Assembly (NCBI GenBank): GCA_003490025.1
Contig: DNJC01000089.1
Span: 1-64,000 of the forward strand
Direction of reading: 5' to 3'
DNA length: 64,000 nucleotides
Origin: Geobacter sp.
GTDB taxonomy: Bacteria; Desulfobacterota; Desulfuromonadia; Geobacterales; Geobacteraceae
The position numbers and the translations under genes are program-made. Shown one piece after another: positions 8,725 to 18,600 of this stretch. Positions within the stretch are counted from its first letter, which is position 1. Each line of letters begins with the position of its first letter. Under the pieces are notes generated by a model. That model had not been told where the DNA came from. It saw nothing but the letters and a program-made list of their open reading frames with translations, and searched no databases.

Positions 8725-9363
8725 CTAGCGGACGCCTAAATTACCAAAGGTAAGGTCGATCAGCGTTACAAATTGCTGGAAGCCGTTGACTGCGGCGAAT
8801 TTATTTTCAGCATCTACGGGTTCTTTATCATCATAGTAATTTCGCTTGTCTTCATCCTTTGATTGCTCCAGTGTGGTGGTGGAACATTCACCAACAGTGG
8901 AAGTATTGTTCAACAAGCCGAGCTTCACCAATAACATATTTGACGATGCCGCTTCTCTGACTACACCTTCGGGCAGGATGTATGTTTTATAGGAATATGG
9001 AAGAGTCACGGTATTGCCGAAACTGAGCTTATCGTGTTCAGTGGCCTCGTCACGGGATTCGAAGGAATAAGCCTTGTTGTTGATCTTTAACTGCAGGGAT
9101 TTACCGATATCCAAGATCGAGGTGCTCCCCGCTTTCAAGACAACGGTGCCGGTTCTCCTGTTCGCCGCGTCCTGATATAAATCGAGCACGATCGAATTCG
9201 AGCACTTCATGTTGCTGACCCTGATATACGTAGTGCCGTCCAGCTTGGAATCCCCACTGGTGCCAACGTTGTAGATTTCATCCAACCTCAGTTCTCTGTC
9301 CGGCAGGGAAGCGCAACCCGATAAAAACATGAACATCAACGAAACAATAACCATTCTGGACAT
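8725..9363 (-). CDS. Putative lipoprotein, unknown function
   Basis: Encodes about 212 residues. A short hydrophobic signal ends in the lipobox LSGC at about residues 15-18, so the mature protein is probably lipid-anchored; the residues after the Cys do not clearly favour inner-membrane retention, so the outer membrane is likely. The remaining sequence is polar with predicted beta strands, many Asn/Ser/Thr and two further Cys that could form a disulfide. No family is recognised. The ATG at 9363 places the signal peptide correctly; ATG 9354 is an alternative. It is the last of a run of minus-strand genes for exported proteins (8.7-21.4 kb). Confidence 0.75.
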   Translation of the reverse strand: MSRMVIVSLMFMFLSGCASLPDRELRLDEIYNVGTSGDSKLDGTTYIRVSNMKCSNSIVLDLYQDAANRRTGTVVLKAGSTSILDIGKSLQLKINNKAYSFESRDEATEHDKLSFGNTVTLPYSYKTYILPEGVVREAASSNMLLVKLGLLNNTSTVGECSTTTLEQSKDEDKRNYYDDKEPVDAENKFAAVNGFQQFVTLIDLTFGNLGVR

Positions 9364-9450
9364 AGCCGTTTCCACTCCGTTCGTATGAAATCTTGTACTG
9401 CCATCAATCACAACGAGACAGCGTCAGCATGCGATCCCGCTCCCCGTCCG

Positions 9451-9496
9451 GTAAAAAAGAAAACCTCGGCAGTCTTTTCGACTGGCGAGGTTTTCG
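9451..9496 (-). terminator. Intrinsic terminator
   Basis: A 10-bp stem GAAAACCTCG/CGAGGTTTTC with an inner CAGTC/GACTG stem is followed on the minus strand by CTTTTTT. It lies just past the stop of the lysine/alanine-repeat protein. Confidence 0.8.
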
Positions 9497-9505
9497 GGAA
9501 CAGGT

Positions 9506-10093
9506 TTACTCCTCGGCTTCAACCGGTTTTTTCTTGGGCTTCTTTGGAGCCGCCTGTTTCACCGCCTGTTTCACCGCCTGTTTCACCGCCGGCTTCGCTG
9601 CTGCCGGCTTCGCTGCTGCCGGCTTCGCTGCTGCGGGCTTCGCGACTGCCTGCTTCGGAGCGACTGCCTTTGGAGCAGCTTGTCTTGGGACGGGGGCGGC
9701 TGCGGGAGCTGCGTGGGTTGCGGGACCCGGAAGGTCGAAGCAGATGACGTTGTAGTCTGTTGTGAACAACAGGGCCTGGTTGCTGTGAATTGCGGTATGG
9801 ACCTCGAAGTTGTCGACTATCGCGTACCTCGATTTCCCCTCGCAGAATTTCTCCGCGTAAGCGATGGCGTCCACCCCTGCGCGGGTGAACTCGGTTTGAA
9901 AGGAAACGGGGAAACTCTTGTCCGTCTGCCCTGTGTACATGGCGCCCGTAGCTACGTCTTTGGCTACGACGACGGCGTCGGGATATAAGGCCCTGAAGCT
10001 CCCTTTGATGACGCTTTTGCTCTCGACGGCCATTGCCCCAAACGGCATAAGCATTACCGCTCCGAAACACAATCCACGGAAAATGTTTCTCAT
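9506..10093 (-). CDS. Exported protein with Ala/Lys/Pro-rich repeat tail
   Basis: Encodes 195 residues. AGGAG precedes the ATG at 10093. A signal peptide (about 1-22, ending FGAMA) leads a small globular domain (about 25-125) with two Cys. The C-terminal third is low complexity: AAAKP repeated three times, then AVKQ repeated three times, then a KKPKKK stretch, giving a highly basic tail like those of periplasmic or histone-H1-like proteins. The tail could bind peptidoglycan, polyphosphate or nucleic acid, but this is inference. The matching DNA repeats (about 9554-9650) make its length prone to slippage. It lies downstream of the CsgG-domain gene, separated by a 186-bp gap. Confidence 0.75.
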   Translation of the reverse strand: MRNIFRGLCFGAVMLMPFGAMAVESKSVIKGSFRALYPDAVVVAKDVATGAMYTGQTDKSFPVSFQTEFTRAGVDAIAYAEKFCEGKSRYAIVDNFEVHTAIHSNQALLFTTDYNVICFDLPGPATHAAPAAAPVPRQAAPKAVAPKQAVAKPAAAKPAAAKPAAAKPAVKQAVKQAVKQAAPKKPKKKPVEAEE

Positions 10094-10279
10094 ATCATAT
10101 CTCCTGTCGCAATTCACTCTGAGACTCAGCTTGAATTGAGGGAAGTCACGTCCGACACTATCAATTACTTGCTTCAAAAGATAAGGTCAATCTTTTTTTA
10201 GCACTTCTCACTTCGTCATTGAAAATCCCCGATTCCATTTGGTGAAGAACCGGGGAGAGTTTAAAAGTTTCCTTGGCAG

Positions 10280-13018
10280 CTACTTCGTAACCACCAGGTC
10301 GGTGGGCTTGATCACCCGGTCCCGGTAGCGCTGGACCAGCTTGAGTTTGGAGAAGCTCTCCTGCACCTCGTCGAGGTACCCTTCCCCCAGCTTCTCCGTC
10401 TCGAAGCCCAATGACTTGCCTGTGACGGGGTGCTTGATCTCGGCTCCCTTCCGGTAGATGATGGCGCCCGTCCTCTGGCGCACCATCTGCGGCGCCCCCA
10501 GGTCGGTCACCACCTTGTCGTCGTCGCGGCTGATCACGATCCCTTCCACCACCGGGAAGCTTCGCGCGATCTTCGCGGCCAGCACCGTCATCAGGTTCTT
10601 CACCGATGCTGCGGAGACGTCCTCGGTATAGACATCGAGCACGGACATGACCTCCGAGGTCTCGGTATCCACGATCCGCGACGTGACCTCCAGGGAGCGC
10701 TCGTTGTGTCGCGCGCTGTTGATGATGATCGCCTCGGCCGCCGCGATCTTTCCCAGTTGCGCCGCCTTCGCGTTGTCCTCTCCCAAGGCCAGCGAAAGCT
10801 TGCGCTCCTCCATCAGCTGTTTGAGCTTTTGCCGCTCCACCACCATGAACCGTTTCTGCTCCGCTACCGCGCCGGTAAGATAGTCGCTGGCGAGGCGAAC
10901 CGAATCGCCGGAGGCGCTGTCATGGTCGAAGGGGAGGACCAGCACGCTCATGCGCGAGCCGTTTTGCAGCACGCTGGGGACCTTCCTGGTCACATGCAGC
11001 TCGCGGCTGGACGCGTTCCCGGAGGCGTCGTAGACGTCCACCTTGATGCTGTTGTCGCCGTTTTTCAGCTTGACGATGCTGCTGAAGTAGACCTCTTTTC
11101 CTTTTTTGATCGAAACATCCCTGCCGTTCACCACGACCCGCTCCACCTCGCAGTTGTCGACGGCGACACCGTCCAGGGGATAGGCGTCGACGAAGACAAA
11201 GGGGACGCCTGGATCCCTGATATCGAGGCTCGGCTTGTTCCGGTCTCCCTTGCGGCATTTCTCCGGCTTCTCCGCCGCAGGGATTCTGGCCGGGGCCACC
11301 GGGGCCACCGCCACGGCTACGGCTACGGGCGTGGGGCTGACGAAGACGGTGGTTCCCCCGCCGGTCAGCATCCGGTCCGAACTCAGCTGCTTGGCGCTGT
11401 CCGTCGACATCGCCTTGCTCAGCTTCTGCTCGTTCATGATCGCCTTGAGCTTCTCCCGCTCCACGACCACCTTGGCCTTGCGCTCCTTTTCCGCCTTCTC
11501 GGCCTGGCGCACCTTCTCCTCGGCCTCGGCCTTGAGCCGGGCCAGTTGCTCCTGGTCCCGCTGCTTTTGCGCGACCCGCTCGCGCTCCGCCGCCTCGCGG
11601 AAACGTCGCTCCGCTTCGGCCTTCTGCGCCGCAAGACGGGCTGCGGCCTCGGCGGCGGCCTGCTCCCGGCGCAGCTTCTCCTGGGCCGCCCGCGCCAGGC
11701 GCCCTTTCTCCGCCTGCTCCTCGAGGGCGCGCTCCTTTTCCGCCTTCAGACGCTGCTCTTCCAGCTCGGCCGCCAGCCGAGCCAGCCGCTCACGCTCCGC
11801 CGCCTCGCGCGCCAGCCGCTCCTGCTCGCCCCTTTCCGCCGCAAGCCGCACCCGCTCGGCCTCTTCCCGGACCAGCCGCTCAGCTTCCGCCTGCTGGGCC
11901 GCCAGCTTGACCGCCGCCTGTACCGCCAGGGCCTCCTGGCGCAGTTTCTCGAGCGCCACCTGCGCCAGCCGCTCTTTTTCCGACTCAAGCGCGCGCTGCC
12001 GCTCGGCTTCTCGGCGCTTTTCCTCCTGCTCGAGGGCCAGACGCGCACGCTCGCGCTCCGCCTCCTCGCGTGCCTGGCTTTCGTCCTCCCGCAGGATCCC
12101 GGAGAGATCGATCTCGGCCACCGTTTCGTTGCCGATCATATCCTCGGCGCGCAGCAAAACCCGCTGCGCCCCCTTTGCTTCCAGATCAAGGGCGATGGGG
12201 AAGGAGCGTGCTCCCCCGGTCTCCACCCGGTGGTCTCCGATGCGGATGGCGCGGATGCCGAGGCTGTCCTGGACCTCGCCGGTCAACCGGGCCAGGCTCT
12301 TCCCCCCGCTGCGCACATGGTCGAGCGCCGAGATGGCGACCGAGGGCCCCTCTCTTTTCACGGTGATCGGGACCACCGCCTCCTTCTTGTTGCCGGCGAG
12401 ATCCTCGGCGACGATGCGGATCTCCCGGGTATCGTCGTCGAGCGGCAGCGCCAGGCGGAAGGCGAGCTTCGCTTTGGCCTCCTCGACCGGGACGTTCAAG
12501 CCGTTCACCGTGACCCTGGAGACGAACATGCCGCTGGTGACCGTGGCGCTGACCGGGATGGAGGCATCCCTGGTCACCAGCGGCTGTTCCCCTCTTTCGA
12601 TGCTGATGGCAAGGGGCGCCAGCGCCCCCCTGCTCATCGTGGCGAGCCGTGCCTTGCGCGCCGCGTTGAGGTAATACACCCCCTTCGCCGACTCCGCCGA
12701 GCGGACCGACTCCTCGAGTTCCCGGATCGCGGCATCCAGCTCCCCTTTCTTGAGGTAGACGATCCCCAGTTCGCGGTGCGGGAAGTAGTCGATGAAGTGC
12801 ATGCCGTAGGTGCGTGCCATCCGCTGGTCCTTCTCCCGCTTGCCGATGGCCGTTTTCAGGTCGCCCAGGGCGCTCTCCAGCTGCTCCCGGTCGCTATACT
12901 CCATGCCCCGCTGGTAGTAGTGCCACCACTTCCCGCGGAACTCTTCGCAAGAAGCGGAACTCGCCCAAAGAACCGATGCGAACAGCACCGCGATGCGGAA
13001 AATGGAGAACCTGCCCAT
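10280..13018 (-). CDS. CsgG-domain periplasmic/outer-membrane protein with long coiled coil
   Basis: Encodes about 912 residues. In order: a signal peptide (1-25), a TPR-like region (about 28-120), two or more Ig-like beta domains (about 135-310), a very charged Glu/Arg/Ala coiled coil (about 318-555), a Pro/Val linker, another beta domain, and a C-terminal CsgG-like domain (about 690-860) with SVLVLPFDHD, VVERQKLKQLMEERKL and AQLGKIAAAEAIIINS. CsgG proteins assemble or support outer-membrane export pores. A degenerate second copy of the VERxKLKxxMxExKLS motif sits at the end of the coiled coil. The ATG at 13018 has GAGGGG at ideal spacing. It probably forms an operon with the two upstream genes. 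Confidence 0.8.
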   Translation of the reverse strand: MGRFSIFRIAVLFASVLWASSASCEEFRGKWWHYYQRGMEYSDREQLESALGDLKTAIGKREKDQRMARTYGMHFIDYFPHRELGIVYLKKGELDAAIRELEESVRSAESAKGVYYLNAARKARLATMSRGALAPLAISIERGEQPLVTRDASIPVSATVTSGMFVSRVTVNGLNVPVEEAKAKLAFRLALPLDDDTREIRIVAEDLAGNKKEAVVPITVKREGPSVAISALDHVRSGGKSLARLTGEVQDSLGIRAIRIGDHRVETGGARSFPIALDLEAKGAQRVLLRAEDMIGNETVAEIDLSGILREDESQAREEAERERARLALEQEEKRREAERQRALESEKERLAQVALEKLRQEALAVQAAVKLAAQQAEAERLVREEAERVRLAAERGEQERLAREAAERERLARLAAELEEQRLKAEKERALEEQAEKGRLARAAQEKLRREQAAAEAAARLAAQKAEAERRFREAAERERVAQKQRDQEQLARLKAEAEEKVRQAEKAEKERKAKVVVEREKLKAIMNEQKLSKAMSTDSAKQLSSDRMLTGGGTTVFVSPTPVAVAVAVAPVAPARIPAAEKPEKCRKGDRNKPSLDIRDPGVPFVFVDAYPLDGVAVDNCEVERVVVNGRDVSIKKGKEVYFSSIVKLKNGDNSIKVDVYDASGNASSRELHVTRKVPSVLQNGSRMSVLVLPFDHDSASGDSVRLASDYLTGAVAEQKRFMVVERQKLKQLMEERKLSLALGEDNAKAAQLGKIAAAEAIIINSARHNERSLEVTSRIVDTETSEVMSVLDVYTEDVSAASVKNLMTVLAAKIARSFPVVEGIVISRDDDKVVTDLGAPQMVRQRTGAIIYRKGAEIKHPVTGKSLGFETEKLGEGYLDEVQESFSKLKLVQRYRDRVIKPTDLVVTK

Positions 13019-13050
13019 GTACATGCCCCTCGCCCCTTGCCTCAAAGCGC

Positions 13051-14376
13051 CTAGAAACGGTAGATCAGCGACGCCAGCACCGTGTGCTGCGAGACGTCGG
13101 AGCTGACGCCGTCCACGGGCAGGTCGCCGGTGACTTTCGACCCGGTGCGGTACTGGTAAGCGACGTCGAAGGAGTAGTTCTCCCAGGTGTACCCGGTGCC
13201 GAGCGCAAGGCCGTAGTAGTCGTCAACCCCGGTGGCGCCCGGCTCCGGATCGTAGAAGACCCCGGCCCTCAACGGGATCACGCTCTTGCCGCTCATGACC
13301 AGGTACTCCGCGCCCAGGCGTGCCTGGAAGGTGTCCTTCGGCTTTCCTGCGGAGAGGGGATTGGTAGTGATGGGGTTGAATTTCGCGCCGGTCGAGTCCT
13401 TCTGGGCATACTGGGACCACTGGGTCCAGTAGCCGTCGAGGCTGGCCGAGAGGACGTCGCTGAAGCGGTAGGCGAGGCCGATGCCCGCCGACATCGGCAT
13501 CTCCAGGGTGCTCTTACCGGTCGATGAGGAGGACGACCCGGTGAGGTTGTCGGTGGTCGTGGTGGTCTGTTTCACCCTCGCGTCGAAGGGGGTTTTCAGC
13601 ACGCCGCCAACGGTGAGCTTGTTGACGTTCACCAGGAAGCCGGCGGTGGCATTGTAGCCGGAGAACTTGCTCTTGGTATGGTCCGTCGAATCCAGGGAGA
13701 AAGGAAGCCCCCCCAGCAGCCCGGAACCGCGGGTGGTCGAGGTGCTCTCCCAGTTGCTGGCGCCGAAGAGGTCGTCGTCCCAGATGTTCACGGCGACACC
13801 GAGGTAGAGTTCAGGAGACACCTGGATGGCGAAGGCGGGGGTGAGGCTGGAGATATAGCCCTGCTGACGGAAGGTCGTGGTCGTGGGGAGGGTACTGCCC
13901 CCCCCCAGGTCGAAGTCGAAGTTGACCCCCTTCAGCTCCTTGTTCATGTCGAAAAGGCGCTGGTAGCTGAGCGAGACCACCATGTTCTTCTTGAGCGTGA
14001 AGGGGTAGACGAAGCTCGCGTAGTTGATGCCGTCGGCATCCATCGAGTTGTCGGAACCCGCGAGTTCCGGGTGGGTGCTGCTGTTGTAGGACTGGTTCCG
14101 GTTGAAGTAGCCGTAGACTACCGAGACCTCCGGCTTCTCCAGCTGGACCAGGCCGGCGGGGTTCCATGACGCGGCCGTGGCGTCGTCGGCGACGCCGATG
14201 AAGGCCCCGCCCATGCCGGCAGCGCGGGCGCCCGATCCCACCGGGTTAAGCGACGAGGACATCTCCACCTGGGCCGCCTCGGCACTCGGGCCTAGAAACA
14301 AGCTTGCCGCCATCACCACACCTGCGCCCGCCACCGCAACACGATTGGCGACCCGGGCTTTTTCTTTTCCGAACAT
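13051..14376 (-). CDS. FadL/OmpP1/TodX-type outer-membrane barrel
   Basis: Encodes 441 residues. A signal peptide (1-35, ending AEA) is followed by the FadL-like opening GSGARAAGMGGAFIGVADDATAASWNPAGL (here seen around residues 47-76), and the chain ends in Phe as outer-membrane barrels do. The middle consists of alternating amphipathic strands with Ser/Thr-rich loops. FadL relatives let hydrophobic compounds cross the outer membrane. Here the context, next to CsgG- and LPP20-like proteins and a giant secreted protein, leaves open a role in surface export or assembly. It ends 32 bp before the CsgG-domain gene start and is probably co-transcribed. Confidence 0.85.
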   Translation of the reverse strand: MFGKEKARVANRVAVAGAGVVMAASLFLGPSAEAAQVEMSSSLNPVGSGARAAGMGGAFIGVADDATAASWNPAGLVQLEKPEVSVVYGYFNRNQSYNSSTHPELAGSDNSMDADGINYASFVYPFTLKKNMVVSLSYQRLFDMNKELKGVNFDFDLGGGSTLPTTTTFRQQGYISSLTPAFAIQVSPELYLGVAVNIWDDDLFGASNWESTSTTRGSGLLGGLPFSLDSTDHTKSKFSGYNATAGFLVNVNKLTVGGVLKTPFDARVKQTTTTTDNLTGSSSSSTGKSTLEMPMSAGIGLAYRFSDVLSASLDGYWTQWSQYAQKDSTGAKFNPITTNPLSAGKPKDTFQARLGAEYLVMSGKSVIPLRAGVFYDPEPGATGVDDYYGLALGTGYTWENYSFDVAYQYRTGSKVTGDLPVDGVSSDVSQHTVLASLIYRF

Positions 14377-14411
14377 AATCGTTCCCCCCTCGATGATTGA
14401 AATGCATTCAG

Positions 14412-15632
14412 CTACTTCTTGTAGGCCAGTCTTATCTGATACGGCGAATAGTCGGTAAGCTTCAGCTTCGGCTGTCGGCTCAGGCTGTTGGCAAGGTAGA
14501 TGCTGTTTTCGGGATAGGTGACGAGGTACTCGTTGAGGCCGACCGCTTCGACGTCGCTGACCCAGGTGATCCCGTTGAGCATGCGCTTGGCGTCGAAAGT
14601 CCCCTCGAGCCCGTCCAGTCCCTCCACCTTGACGGTGATCTTGCGGGATACCCCCTTGACGTGCTTGGCAAAGCGCTCCATGAGGGCGGGAACTTCCTTC
14701 TCGGTCAGCTGCTGCAGCCCGTCCGCCGCCGCGTCCTCTATGCTCCCCGCGCTCCCCTTTGCCTCGGCGGTCCCGGCCCCCAGGATGACCATGCCGCCGC
14801 TCTCGGGGTCGTTTCTCAGCAGACGGTAGCTAAGACGGACCGTCACCCGGTTATAGGGCATCTCCACCTCGTAGCCGATGTCCTCCCCCTTGCGCTGGGA
14901 GACGGTATAATCGACCTTCCCTACCAGCACCACGTTGGTCATGAACTTGGTGACCAGGCTGCGCATGGTGAGCAGATTGCCGCTTTTCATCGCCTTCTCG
15001 ACCCCCTCGGTGTCGACGCCGTGGTTGAGGGCGAGGTCGGTGACCTTGTACCCCTGGTCGACCAGCTTCCCGATGAGGGTTTCCGAGAAGACGTTGGTCT
15101 CTTCCTGTTCTTCCGTCGTCTTCACGTTGCTCTGCCTGCTGCGCACCCCGTTGGTCACCGTGGTCGACTCGCTTTCCTGAATGCTGCGCGGCTTGCGCGC
15201 CGGGACGAAGACCGCGACCGAGTTGTTGAGCGCCAAAGAGGCAACGACGTCGGTAGCCTTGGCAGGTTCGACGCAGGTTTTCACGGTCACCGTGTAAAGG
15301 TCCGACTCCCGCTTTTCGGCGACGGTCTCCGAGGAAGTGATGGTTCCGCGCGCCTTCACGCTGATCAGGTCGTCCAGGAGAGAGGAATTCTCGACCAGGG
15401 TCTGTGAACGGACCTCGACCCCGACGGCCTTCTCGATGGCCTCCCATCGGGCCCGAGCCGACGCTTCAAGCTTGGCGGAAGCGAGATCGTTGTTCAGGAT
15501 CGCTGCCGCTCCCTTGGTTTCGAGGCATTTATCCTCGGCAAAGGCGACGTTCGCCGCAAGGAGAGGTACAAGCGACCAGACGGGAAGTCGCCAGGCTCCC
15601 CTGCGCCGGAAAAAGCTGCCCAAATTGTTCAT
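14412..15632 (-). CDS. LPP20/FlgT-like exported protein
   Basis: Encodes about 406 residues. GGGAGG precedes the ATG at 15632. A signal peptide (1-32, ending VAFA) is followed by a region with repeated Ala/Arg helices (SAKLEASARARWEAIEKAVG) typical of LPP20/FlgT N domains, then alternating beta-rich regions including MPYNRVTVRLSYRLL. FlgT-type proteins support outer-membrane ring assembly in flagella, but no flagellar genes are nearby. More likely it is a periplasmic partner of the CsgG-domain protein encoded two genes downstream; FlgT also has a CsgG-like fold. The next gene (FadL-like) starts 35 bp later. Confidence 0.7.
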   Translation of the reverse strand: MNNLGSFFRRRGAWRLPVWSLVPLLAANVAFAEDKCLETKGAAAILNNDLASAKLEASARARWEAIEKAVGVEVRSQTLVENSSLLDDLISVKARGTITSSETVAEKRESDLYTVTVKTCVEPAKATDVVASLALNNSVAVFVPARKPRSIQESESTTVTNGVRSRQSNVKTTEEQEETNVFSETLIGKLVDQGYKVTDLALNHGVDTEGVEKAMKSGNLLTMRSLVTKFMTNVVLVGKVDYTVSQRKGEDIGYEVEMPYNRVTVRLSYRLLRNDPESGGMVILGAGTAEAKGSAGSIEDAAADGLQQLTEKEVPALMERFAKHVKGVSRKITVKVEGLDGLEGTFDAKRMLNGITWVSDVEAVGLNEYLVTYPENSIYLANSLSRQPKLKLTDYSPYQIRLAYKK

Positions 15633-15670
15633 CGTTCCTCCCATTCGCCAGTTTTAAAGCTCGGACGCAG

Positions 15671-18600
15671 CTACATTCCCAGGAATGCGTTGATCGTCTT
15701 CTGCACTTCGGAGATGCTCACCCCCCCGCTGCGGTCGCTATCCACGCAGACCTCGGGATTTTTTATCCCGAGATACATGTTGATGGCGGTCTGCACCTCG
15801 GAGATCGTCACGGCATCGCTGCGGTCGCAGTCGCCGGCTCTGATCGCCCCGAAGGTGACCGTCACGGTGCAGTCTCCAGTGACGGCACCGGTGGTGTAGG
15901 TGGACCCGTTCAGGGCGCCGCTGCCGCAACCGCTTACGGAACTGATCCGGGACAGGTCCGAAGGGTTGAGGCTGCAGGTGGTGGTGTTTCCGCTCGCCAC
16001 CGGTGACACGCACTGGATGGTGCCGCTGCCGGTCACGCTCCCGGTCACCGCGTAGGTCGTAGCACCGGAGGTGACGGTAAGGGTGCCGTCTGCCAGGGTG
16101 AAGCTGTAATTGGAGGAGGCGAGGGTCCCCTGGGCGACCGTTATCGGGTAACTTCCGGCCGGGCTCCCCTGGGTGGCGGCGGTGGAGAGCACCGCAGCCC
16201 CGGCGAGCACGGAGGCGGTATCGCCGTTCACAAAGCCGGAGTAACTCACGCTGAGCGTGGGGTTGGCCGTGCTGACGAGCCGCGTCTTGTCCTCGGCGGT
16301 CACCACCAGCGCCGCCTTGCCGACGACGATGGACTTCTGGACGTCGGGCGCCGCCGCGTAGCTCCCGGATCCCGCCTGCGACGCCCTCAGCACGACCGTT
16401 CCAGCCCCGGTGATGGCGAGGGTCGCGTTGCTGGTCCCGCTCAGGCTGCCCGGGCCGCTCACCAGGGAGAAGGTGACCGGCAGACCGGAGCTCGCCGTGG
16501 CACTGAGGGTCGTGGCCTGGTCGCCGTAGGTTTTGGAGGCGGCAGGTGCGAAGCTGATGGTCTGGCTCAGGAACTTGCTGGCGCTGCAGGATGCGCTTGC
16601 CCCTCCGTTTGTCCCCGCACAGGTCCAACTCCACGGGCCGGTGCCCGTTACCGGCGGCAGCGAGCCGTCCCCGCACAGGTCGGCCACCGGAGAGGAGGAA
16701 AGGGTCTGCCCGTTGCTGCTCCCGCAGGCCCCGTCGATGGCCGGGGCGGTGAGGTCGAAGTTGACCGCCGTCACTTTCCCTGCACTGACCGTTACCTGCT
16801 TGCTCATGGTACGGCCGTTGGACGAGGCCGACATGGTGTAGCTGGTCCCCGGGGCGAGGGAGAGGAGGAAGGCGCCGTTATCGAGGGTAGCCGTGGTGGT
16901 GGTCCCGGAAGAGACGGTGGCCTTGCTGATGGGTGCAGCAGTAACGGCGTCCAGGACGTAACCGAAAACCAGCCCCGGCAGAGCGTTGGTGGTGACGACC
17001 GTGAAGCTGCGGGGGGCGGATGTAGTGAGCGCACCGAACCGGTCTACCGCCTGAACGCGCCACCAGCAGCCGCCGGCGCAGAGCGAGGCGCCGCTGGTGG
17101 AGCCGGGGGAGGTCAGGGCGTTCGGACCCAGGTAGAAGGCCGGCTGCGGGATGTTCTCCTCCCGGTAGACGACCGTCTGGAAATTCTGGTCCGTTGCCAC
17201 CTGGAGCGTGTAGGTGAGGCCGTCGGCGTCGCTGCTGCCGTCCCAGGTCAGGGCGAATGACGGGGCGACGGTGGCGCCGGGTCCCGGAGAGACCAGGGCG
17301 AAGGGCGCGGGCGCCGGGTTGAGCGCGTAGTTCTTGTAGACCCTGGTTTGGGCCATGGGGGAAAGGTCATAGGTCTGGCCGCCGTCCGACGAGAGCGAGT
17401 CCTTGCTGTGGAAATAAACGTCGTAGCTCCCCGCGGTGTTGAAGTTGGTGTAGTCCCCCACCCACTTCTCCCCGTCAAAGACAAGCTGCACCAGCTCCAT
17501 ATCGCTCGGGACCACCTGGCCGGTGCCCTGGGCGCCGCCGGAAGCGGGAGCAGTAGAGGTATTGGGGGTACGTATCTCGGCCCAGACGTTGTTCAGTACC
17601 CGGCTGTTATCGTTGACCCACCCTTCCAGGCGCATCGCGGTCGTCCCTGCGTCGAGGAAAGCGGTCGCAGGCACTTTCACGATGTCGGCGGGATTCCCTT
17701 CGGCCGGCACCCGGACCCCTTCACCGAGGTAGAGCTTCCCGGCGACCTCGCCGTTACTGCCGGCATCGAGACGGAAGCTTCCGGTAGCGTCGCCGGAGTC
17801 GTTGATCAGGGGGTGCTGGGCGTTGGTGTCGACCACCTCCGCGTGCAAGAGCAGCGGAACCGAGCCGTTGTAGTTGCGCGGATCGCTCGCCACTACCCCC
17901 TGCGATGCCTGGGTGAAGGCGTCCTTGAAGCTGTCCCCGCGCCTCAGGAAGCCGAACAGGGAGTCGATGAAGTAGTCCCCTCCGCTTAGCTGCGTCAGAT
18001 CGCCCAGGTCGTAGGCCCCGGCGATGGAGAGTTCGCTAGCCGTCGAACTGGTGACGACGATGCGCCCGGCCTTGTTGCCGAGCCTCTGGAATTGGCCGGA
18101 GTAGCAGGAGCCGACTATGACGAAGCGGGGGTACTTCGTCAGGACGGCCGGGTCGATCCCGCTTTCGAAGCCGTCCAGCAGGGCACCCAGGTTCTTGGCG
18201 TCGCCCGTGCCGTCGGGGGTAAGGATCTCGCTCCCCAGGACAAAGCCGCCAGGGCTGCCGTGGTCGATCATGACCAGGTAGACCGGAGCGGGCGCGGCGA
18301 GAAACTTGGTCTTTATCTGCCCCAGGGCGTCCTGGATCTGCTGTTTGGTGACGGCAGCGCCGGTGCTGCTTACCAGCGGGATGATGTTGGCGTCCGAGAA
18401 ACCCCGCTTGCTGATCAAGGTCTCGTAGATAGCCGTGGCTGTCTTGGTGTGTTCGGTGAGCAGGCTGTTGTCGGCCGCCTTCCCCACCACGATGACGGCG
18501 TACCCCGATTGGGCTACGACCGGAAGACTCAGGTTGTACACGGACGGCTGCAGGGTATCGCTGCCGTCGAAGCGTACCTCGACCCCGTAGACCCCGGGCG

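Noticed and set aside
10430..13054. A plus-strand open frame of more than 800 codons opposite the CsgG-domain gene
   Set aside because: It mirrors the high-GC, Glu/Arg/Ala-rich coiled coil on the other strand, has no family resemblance and no ribosome site; such antisense frames are common in GC-rich genes.
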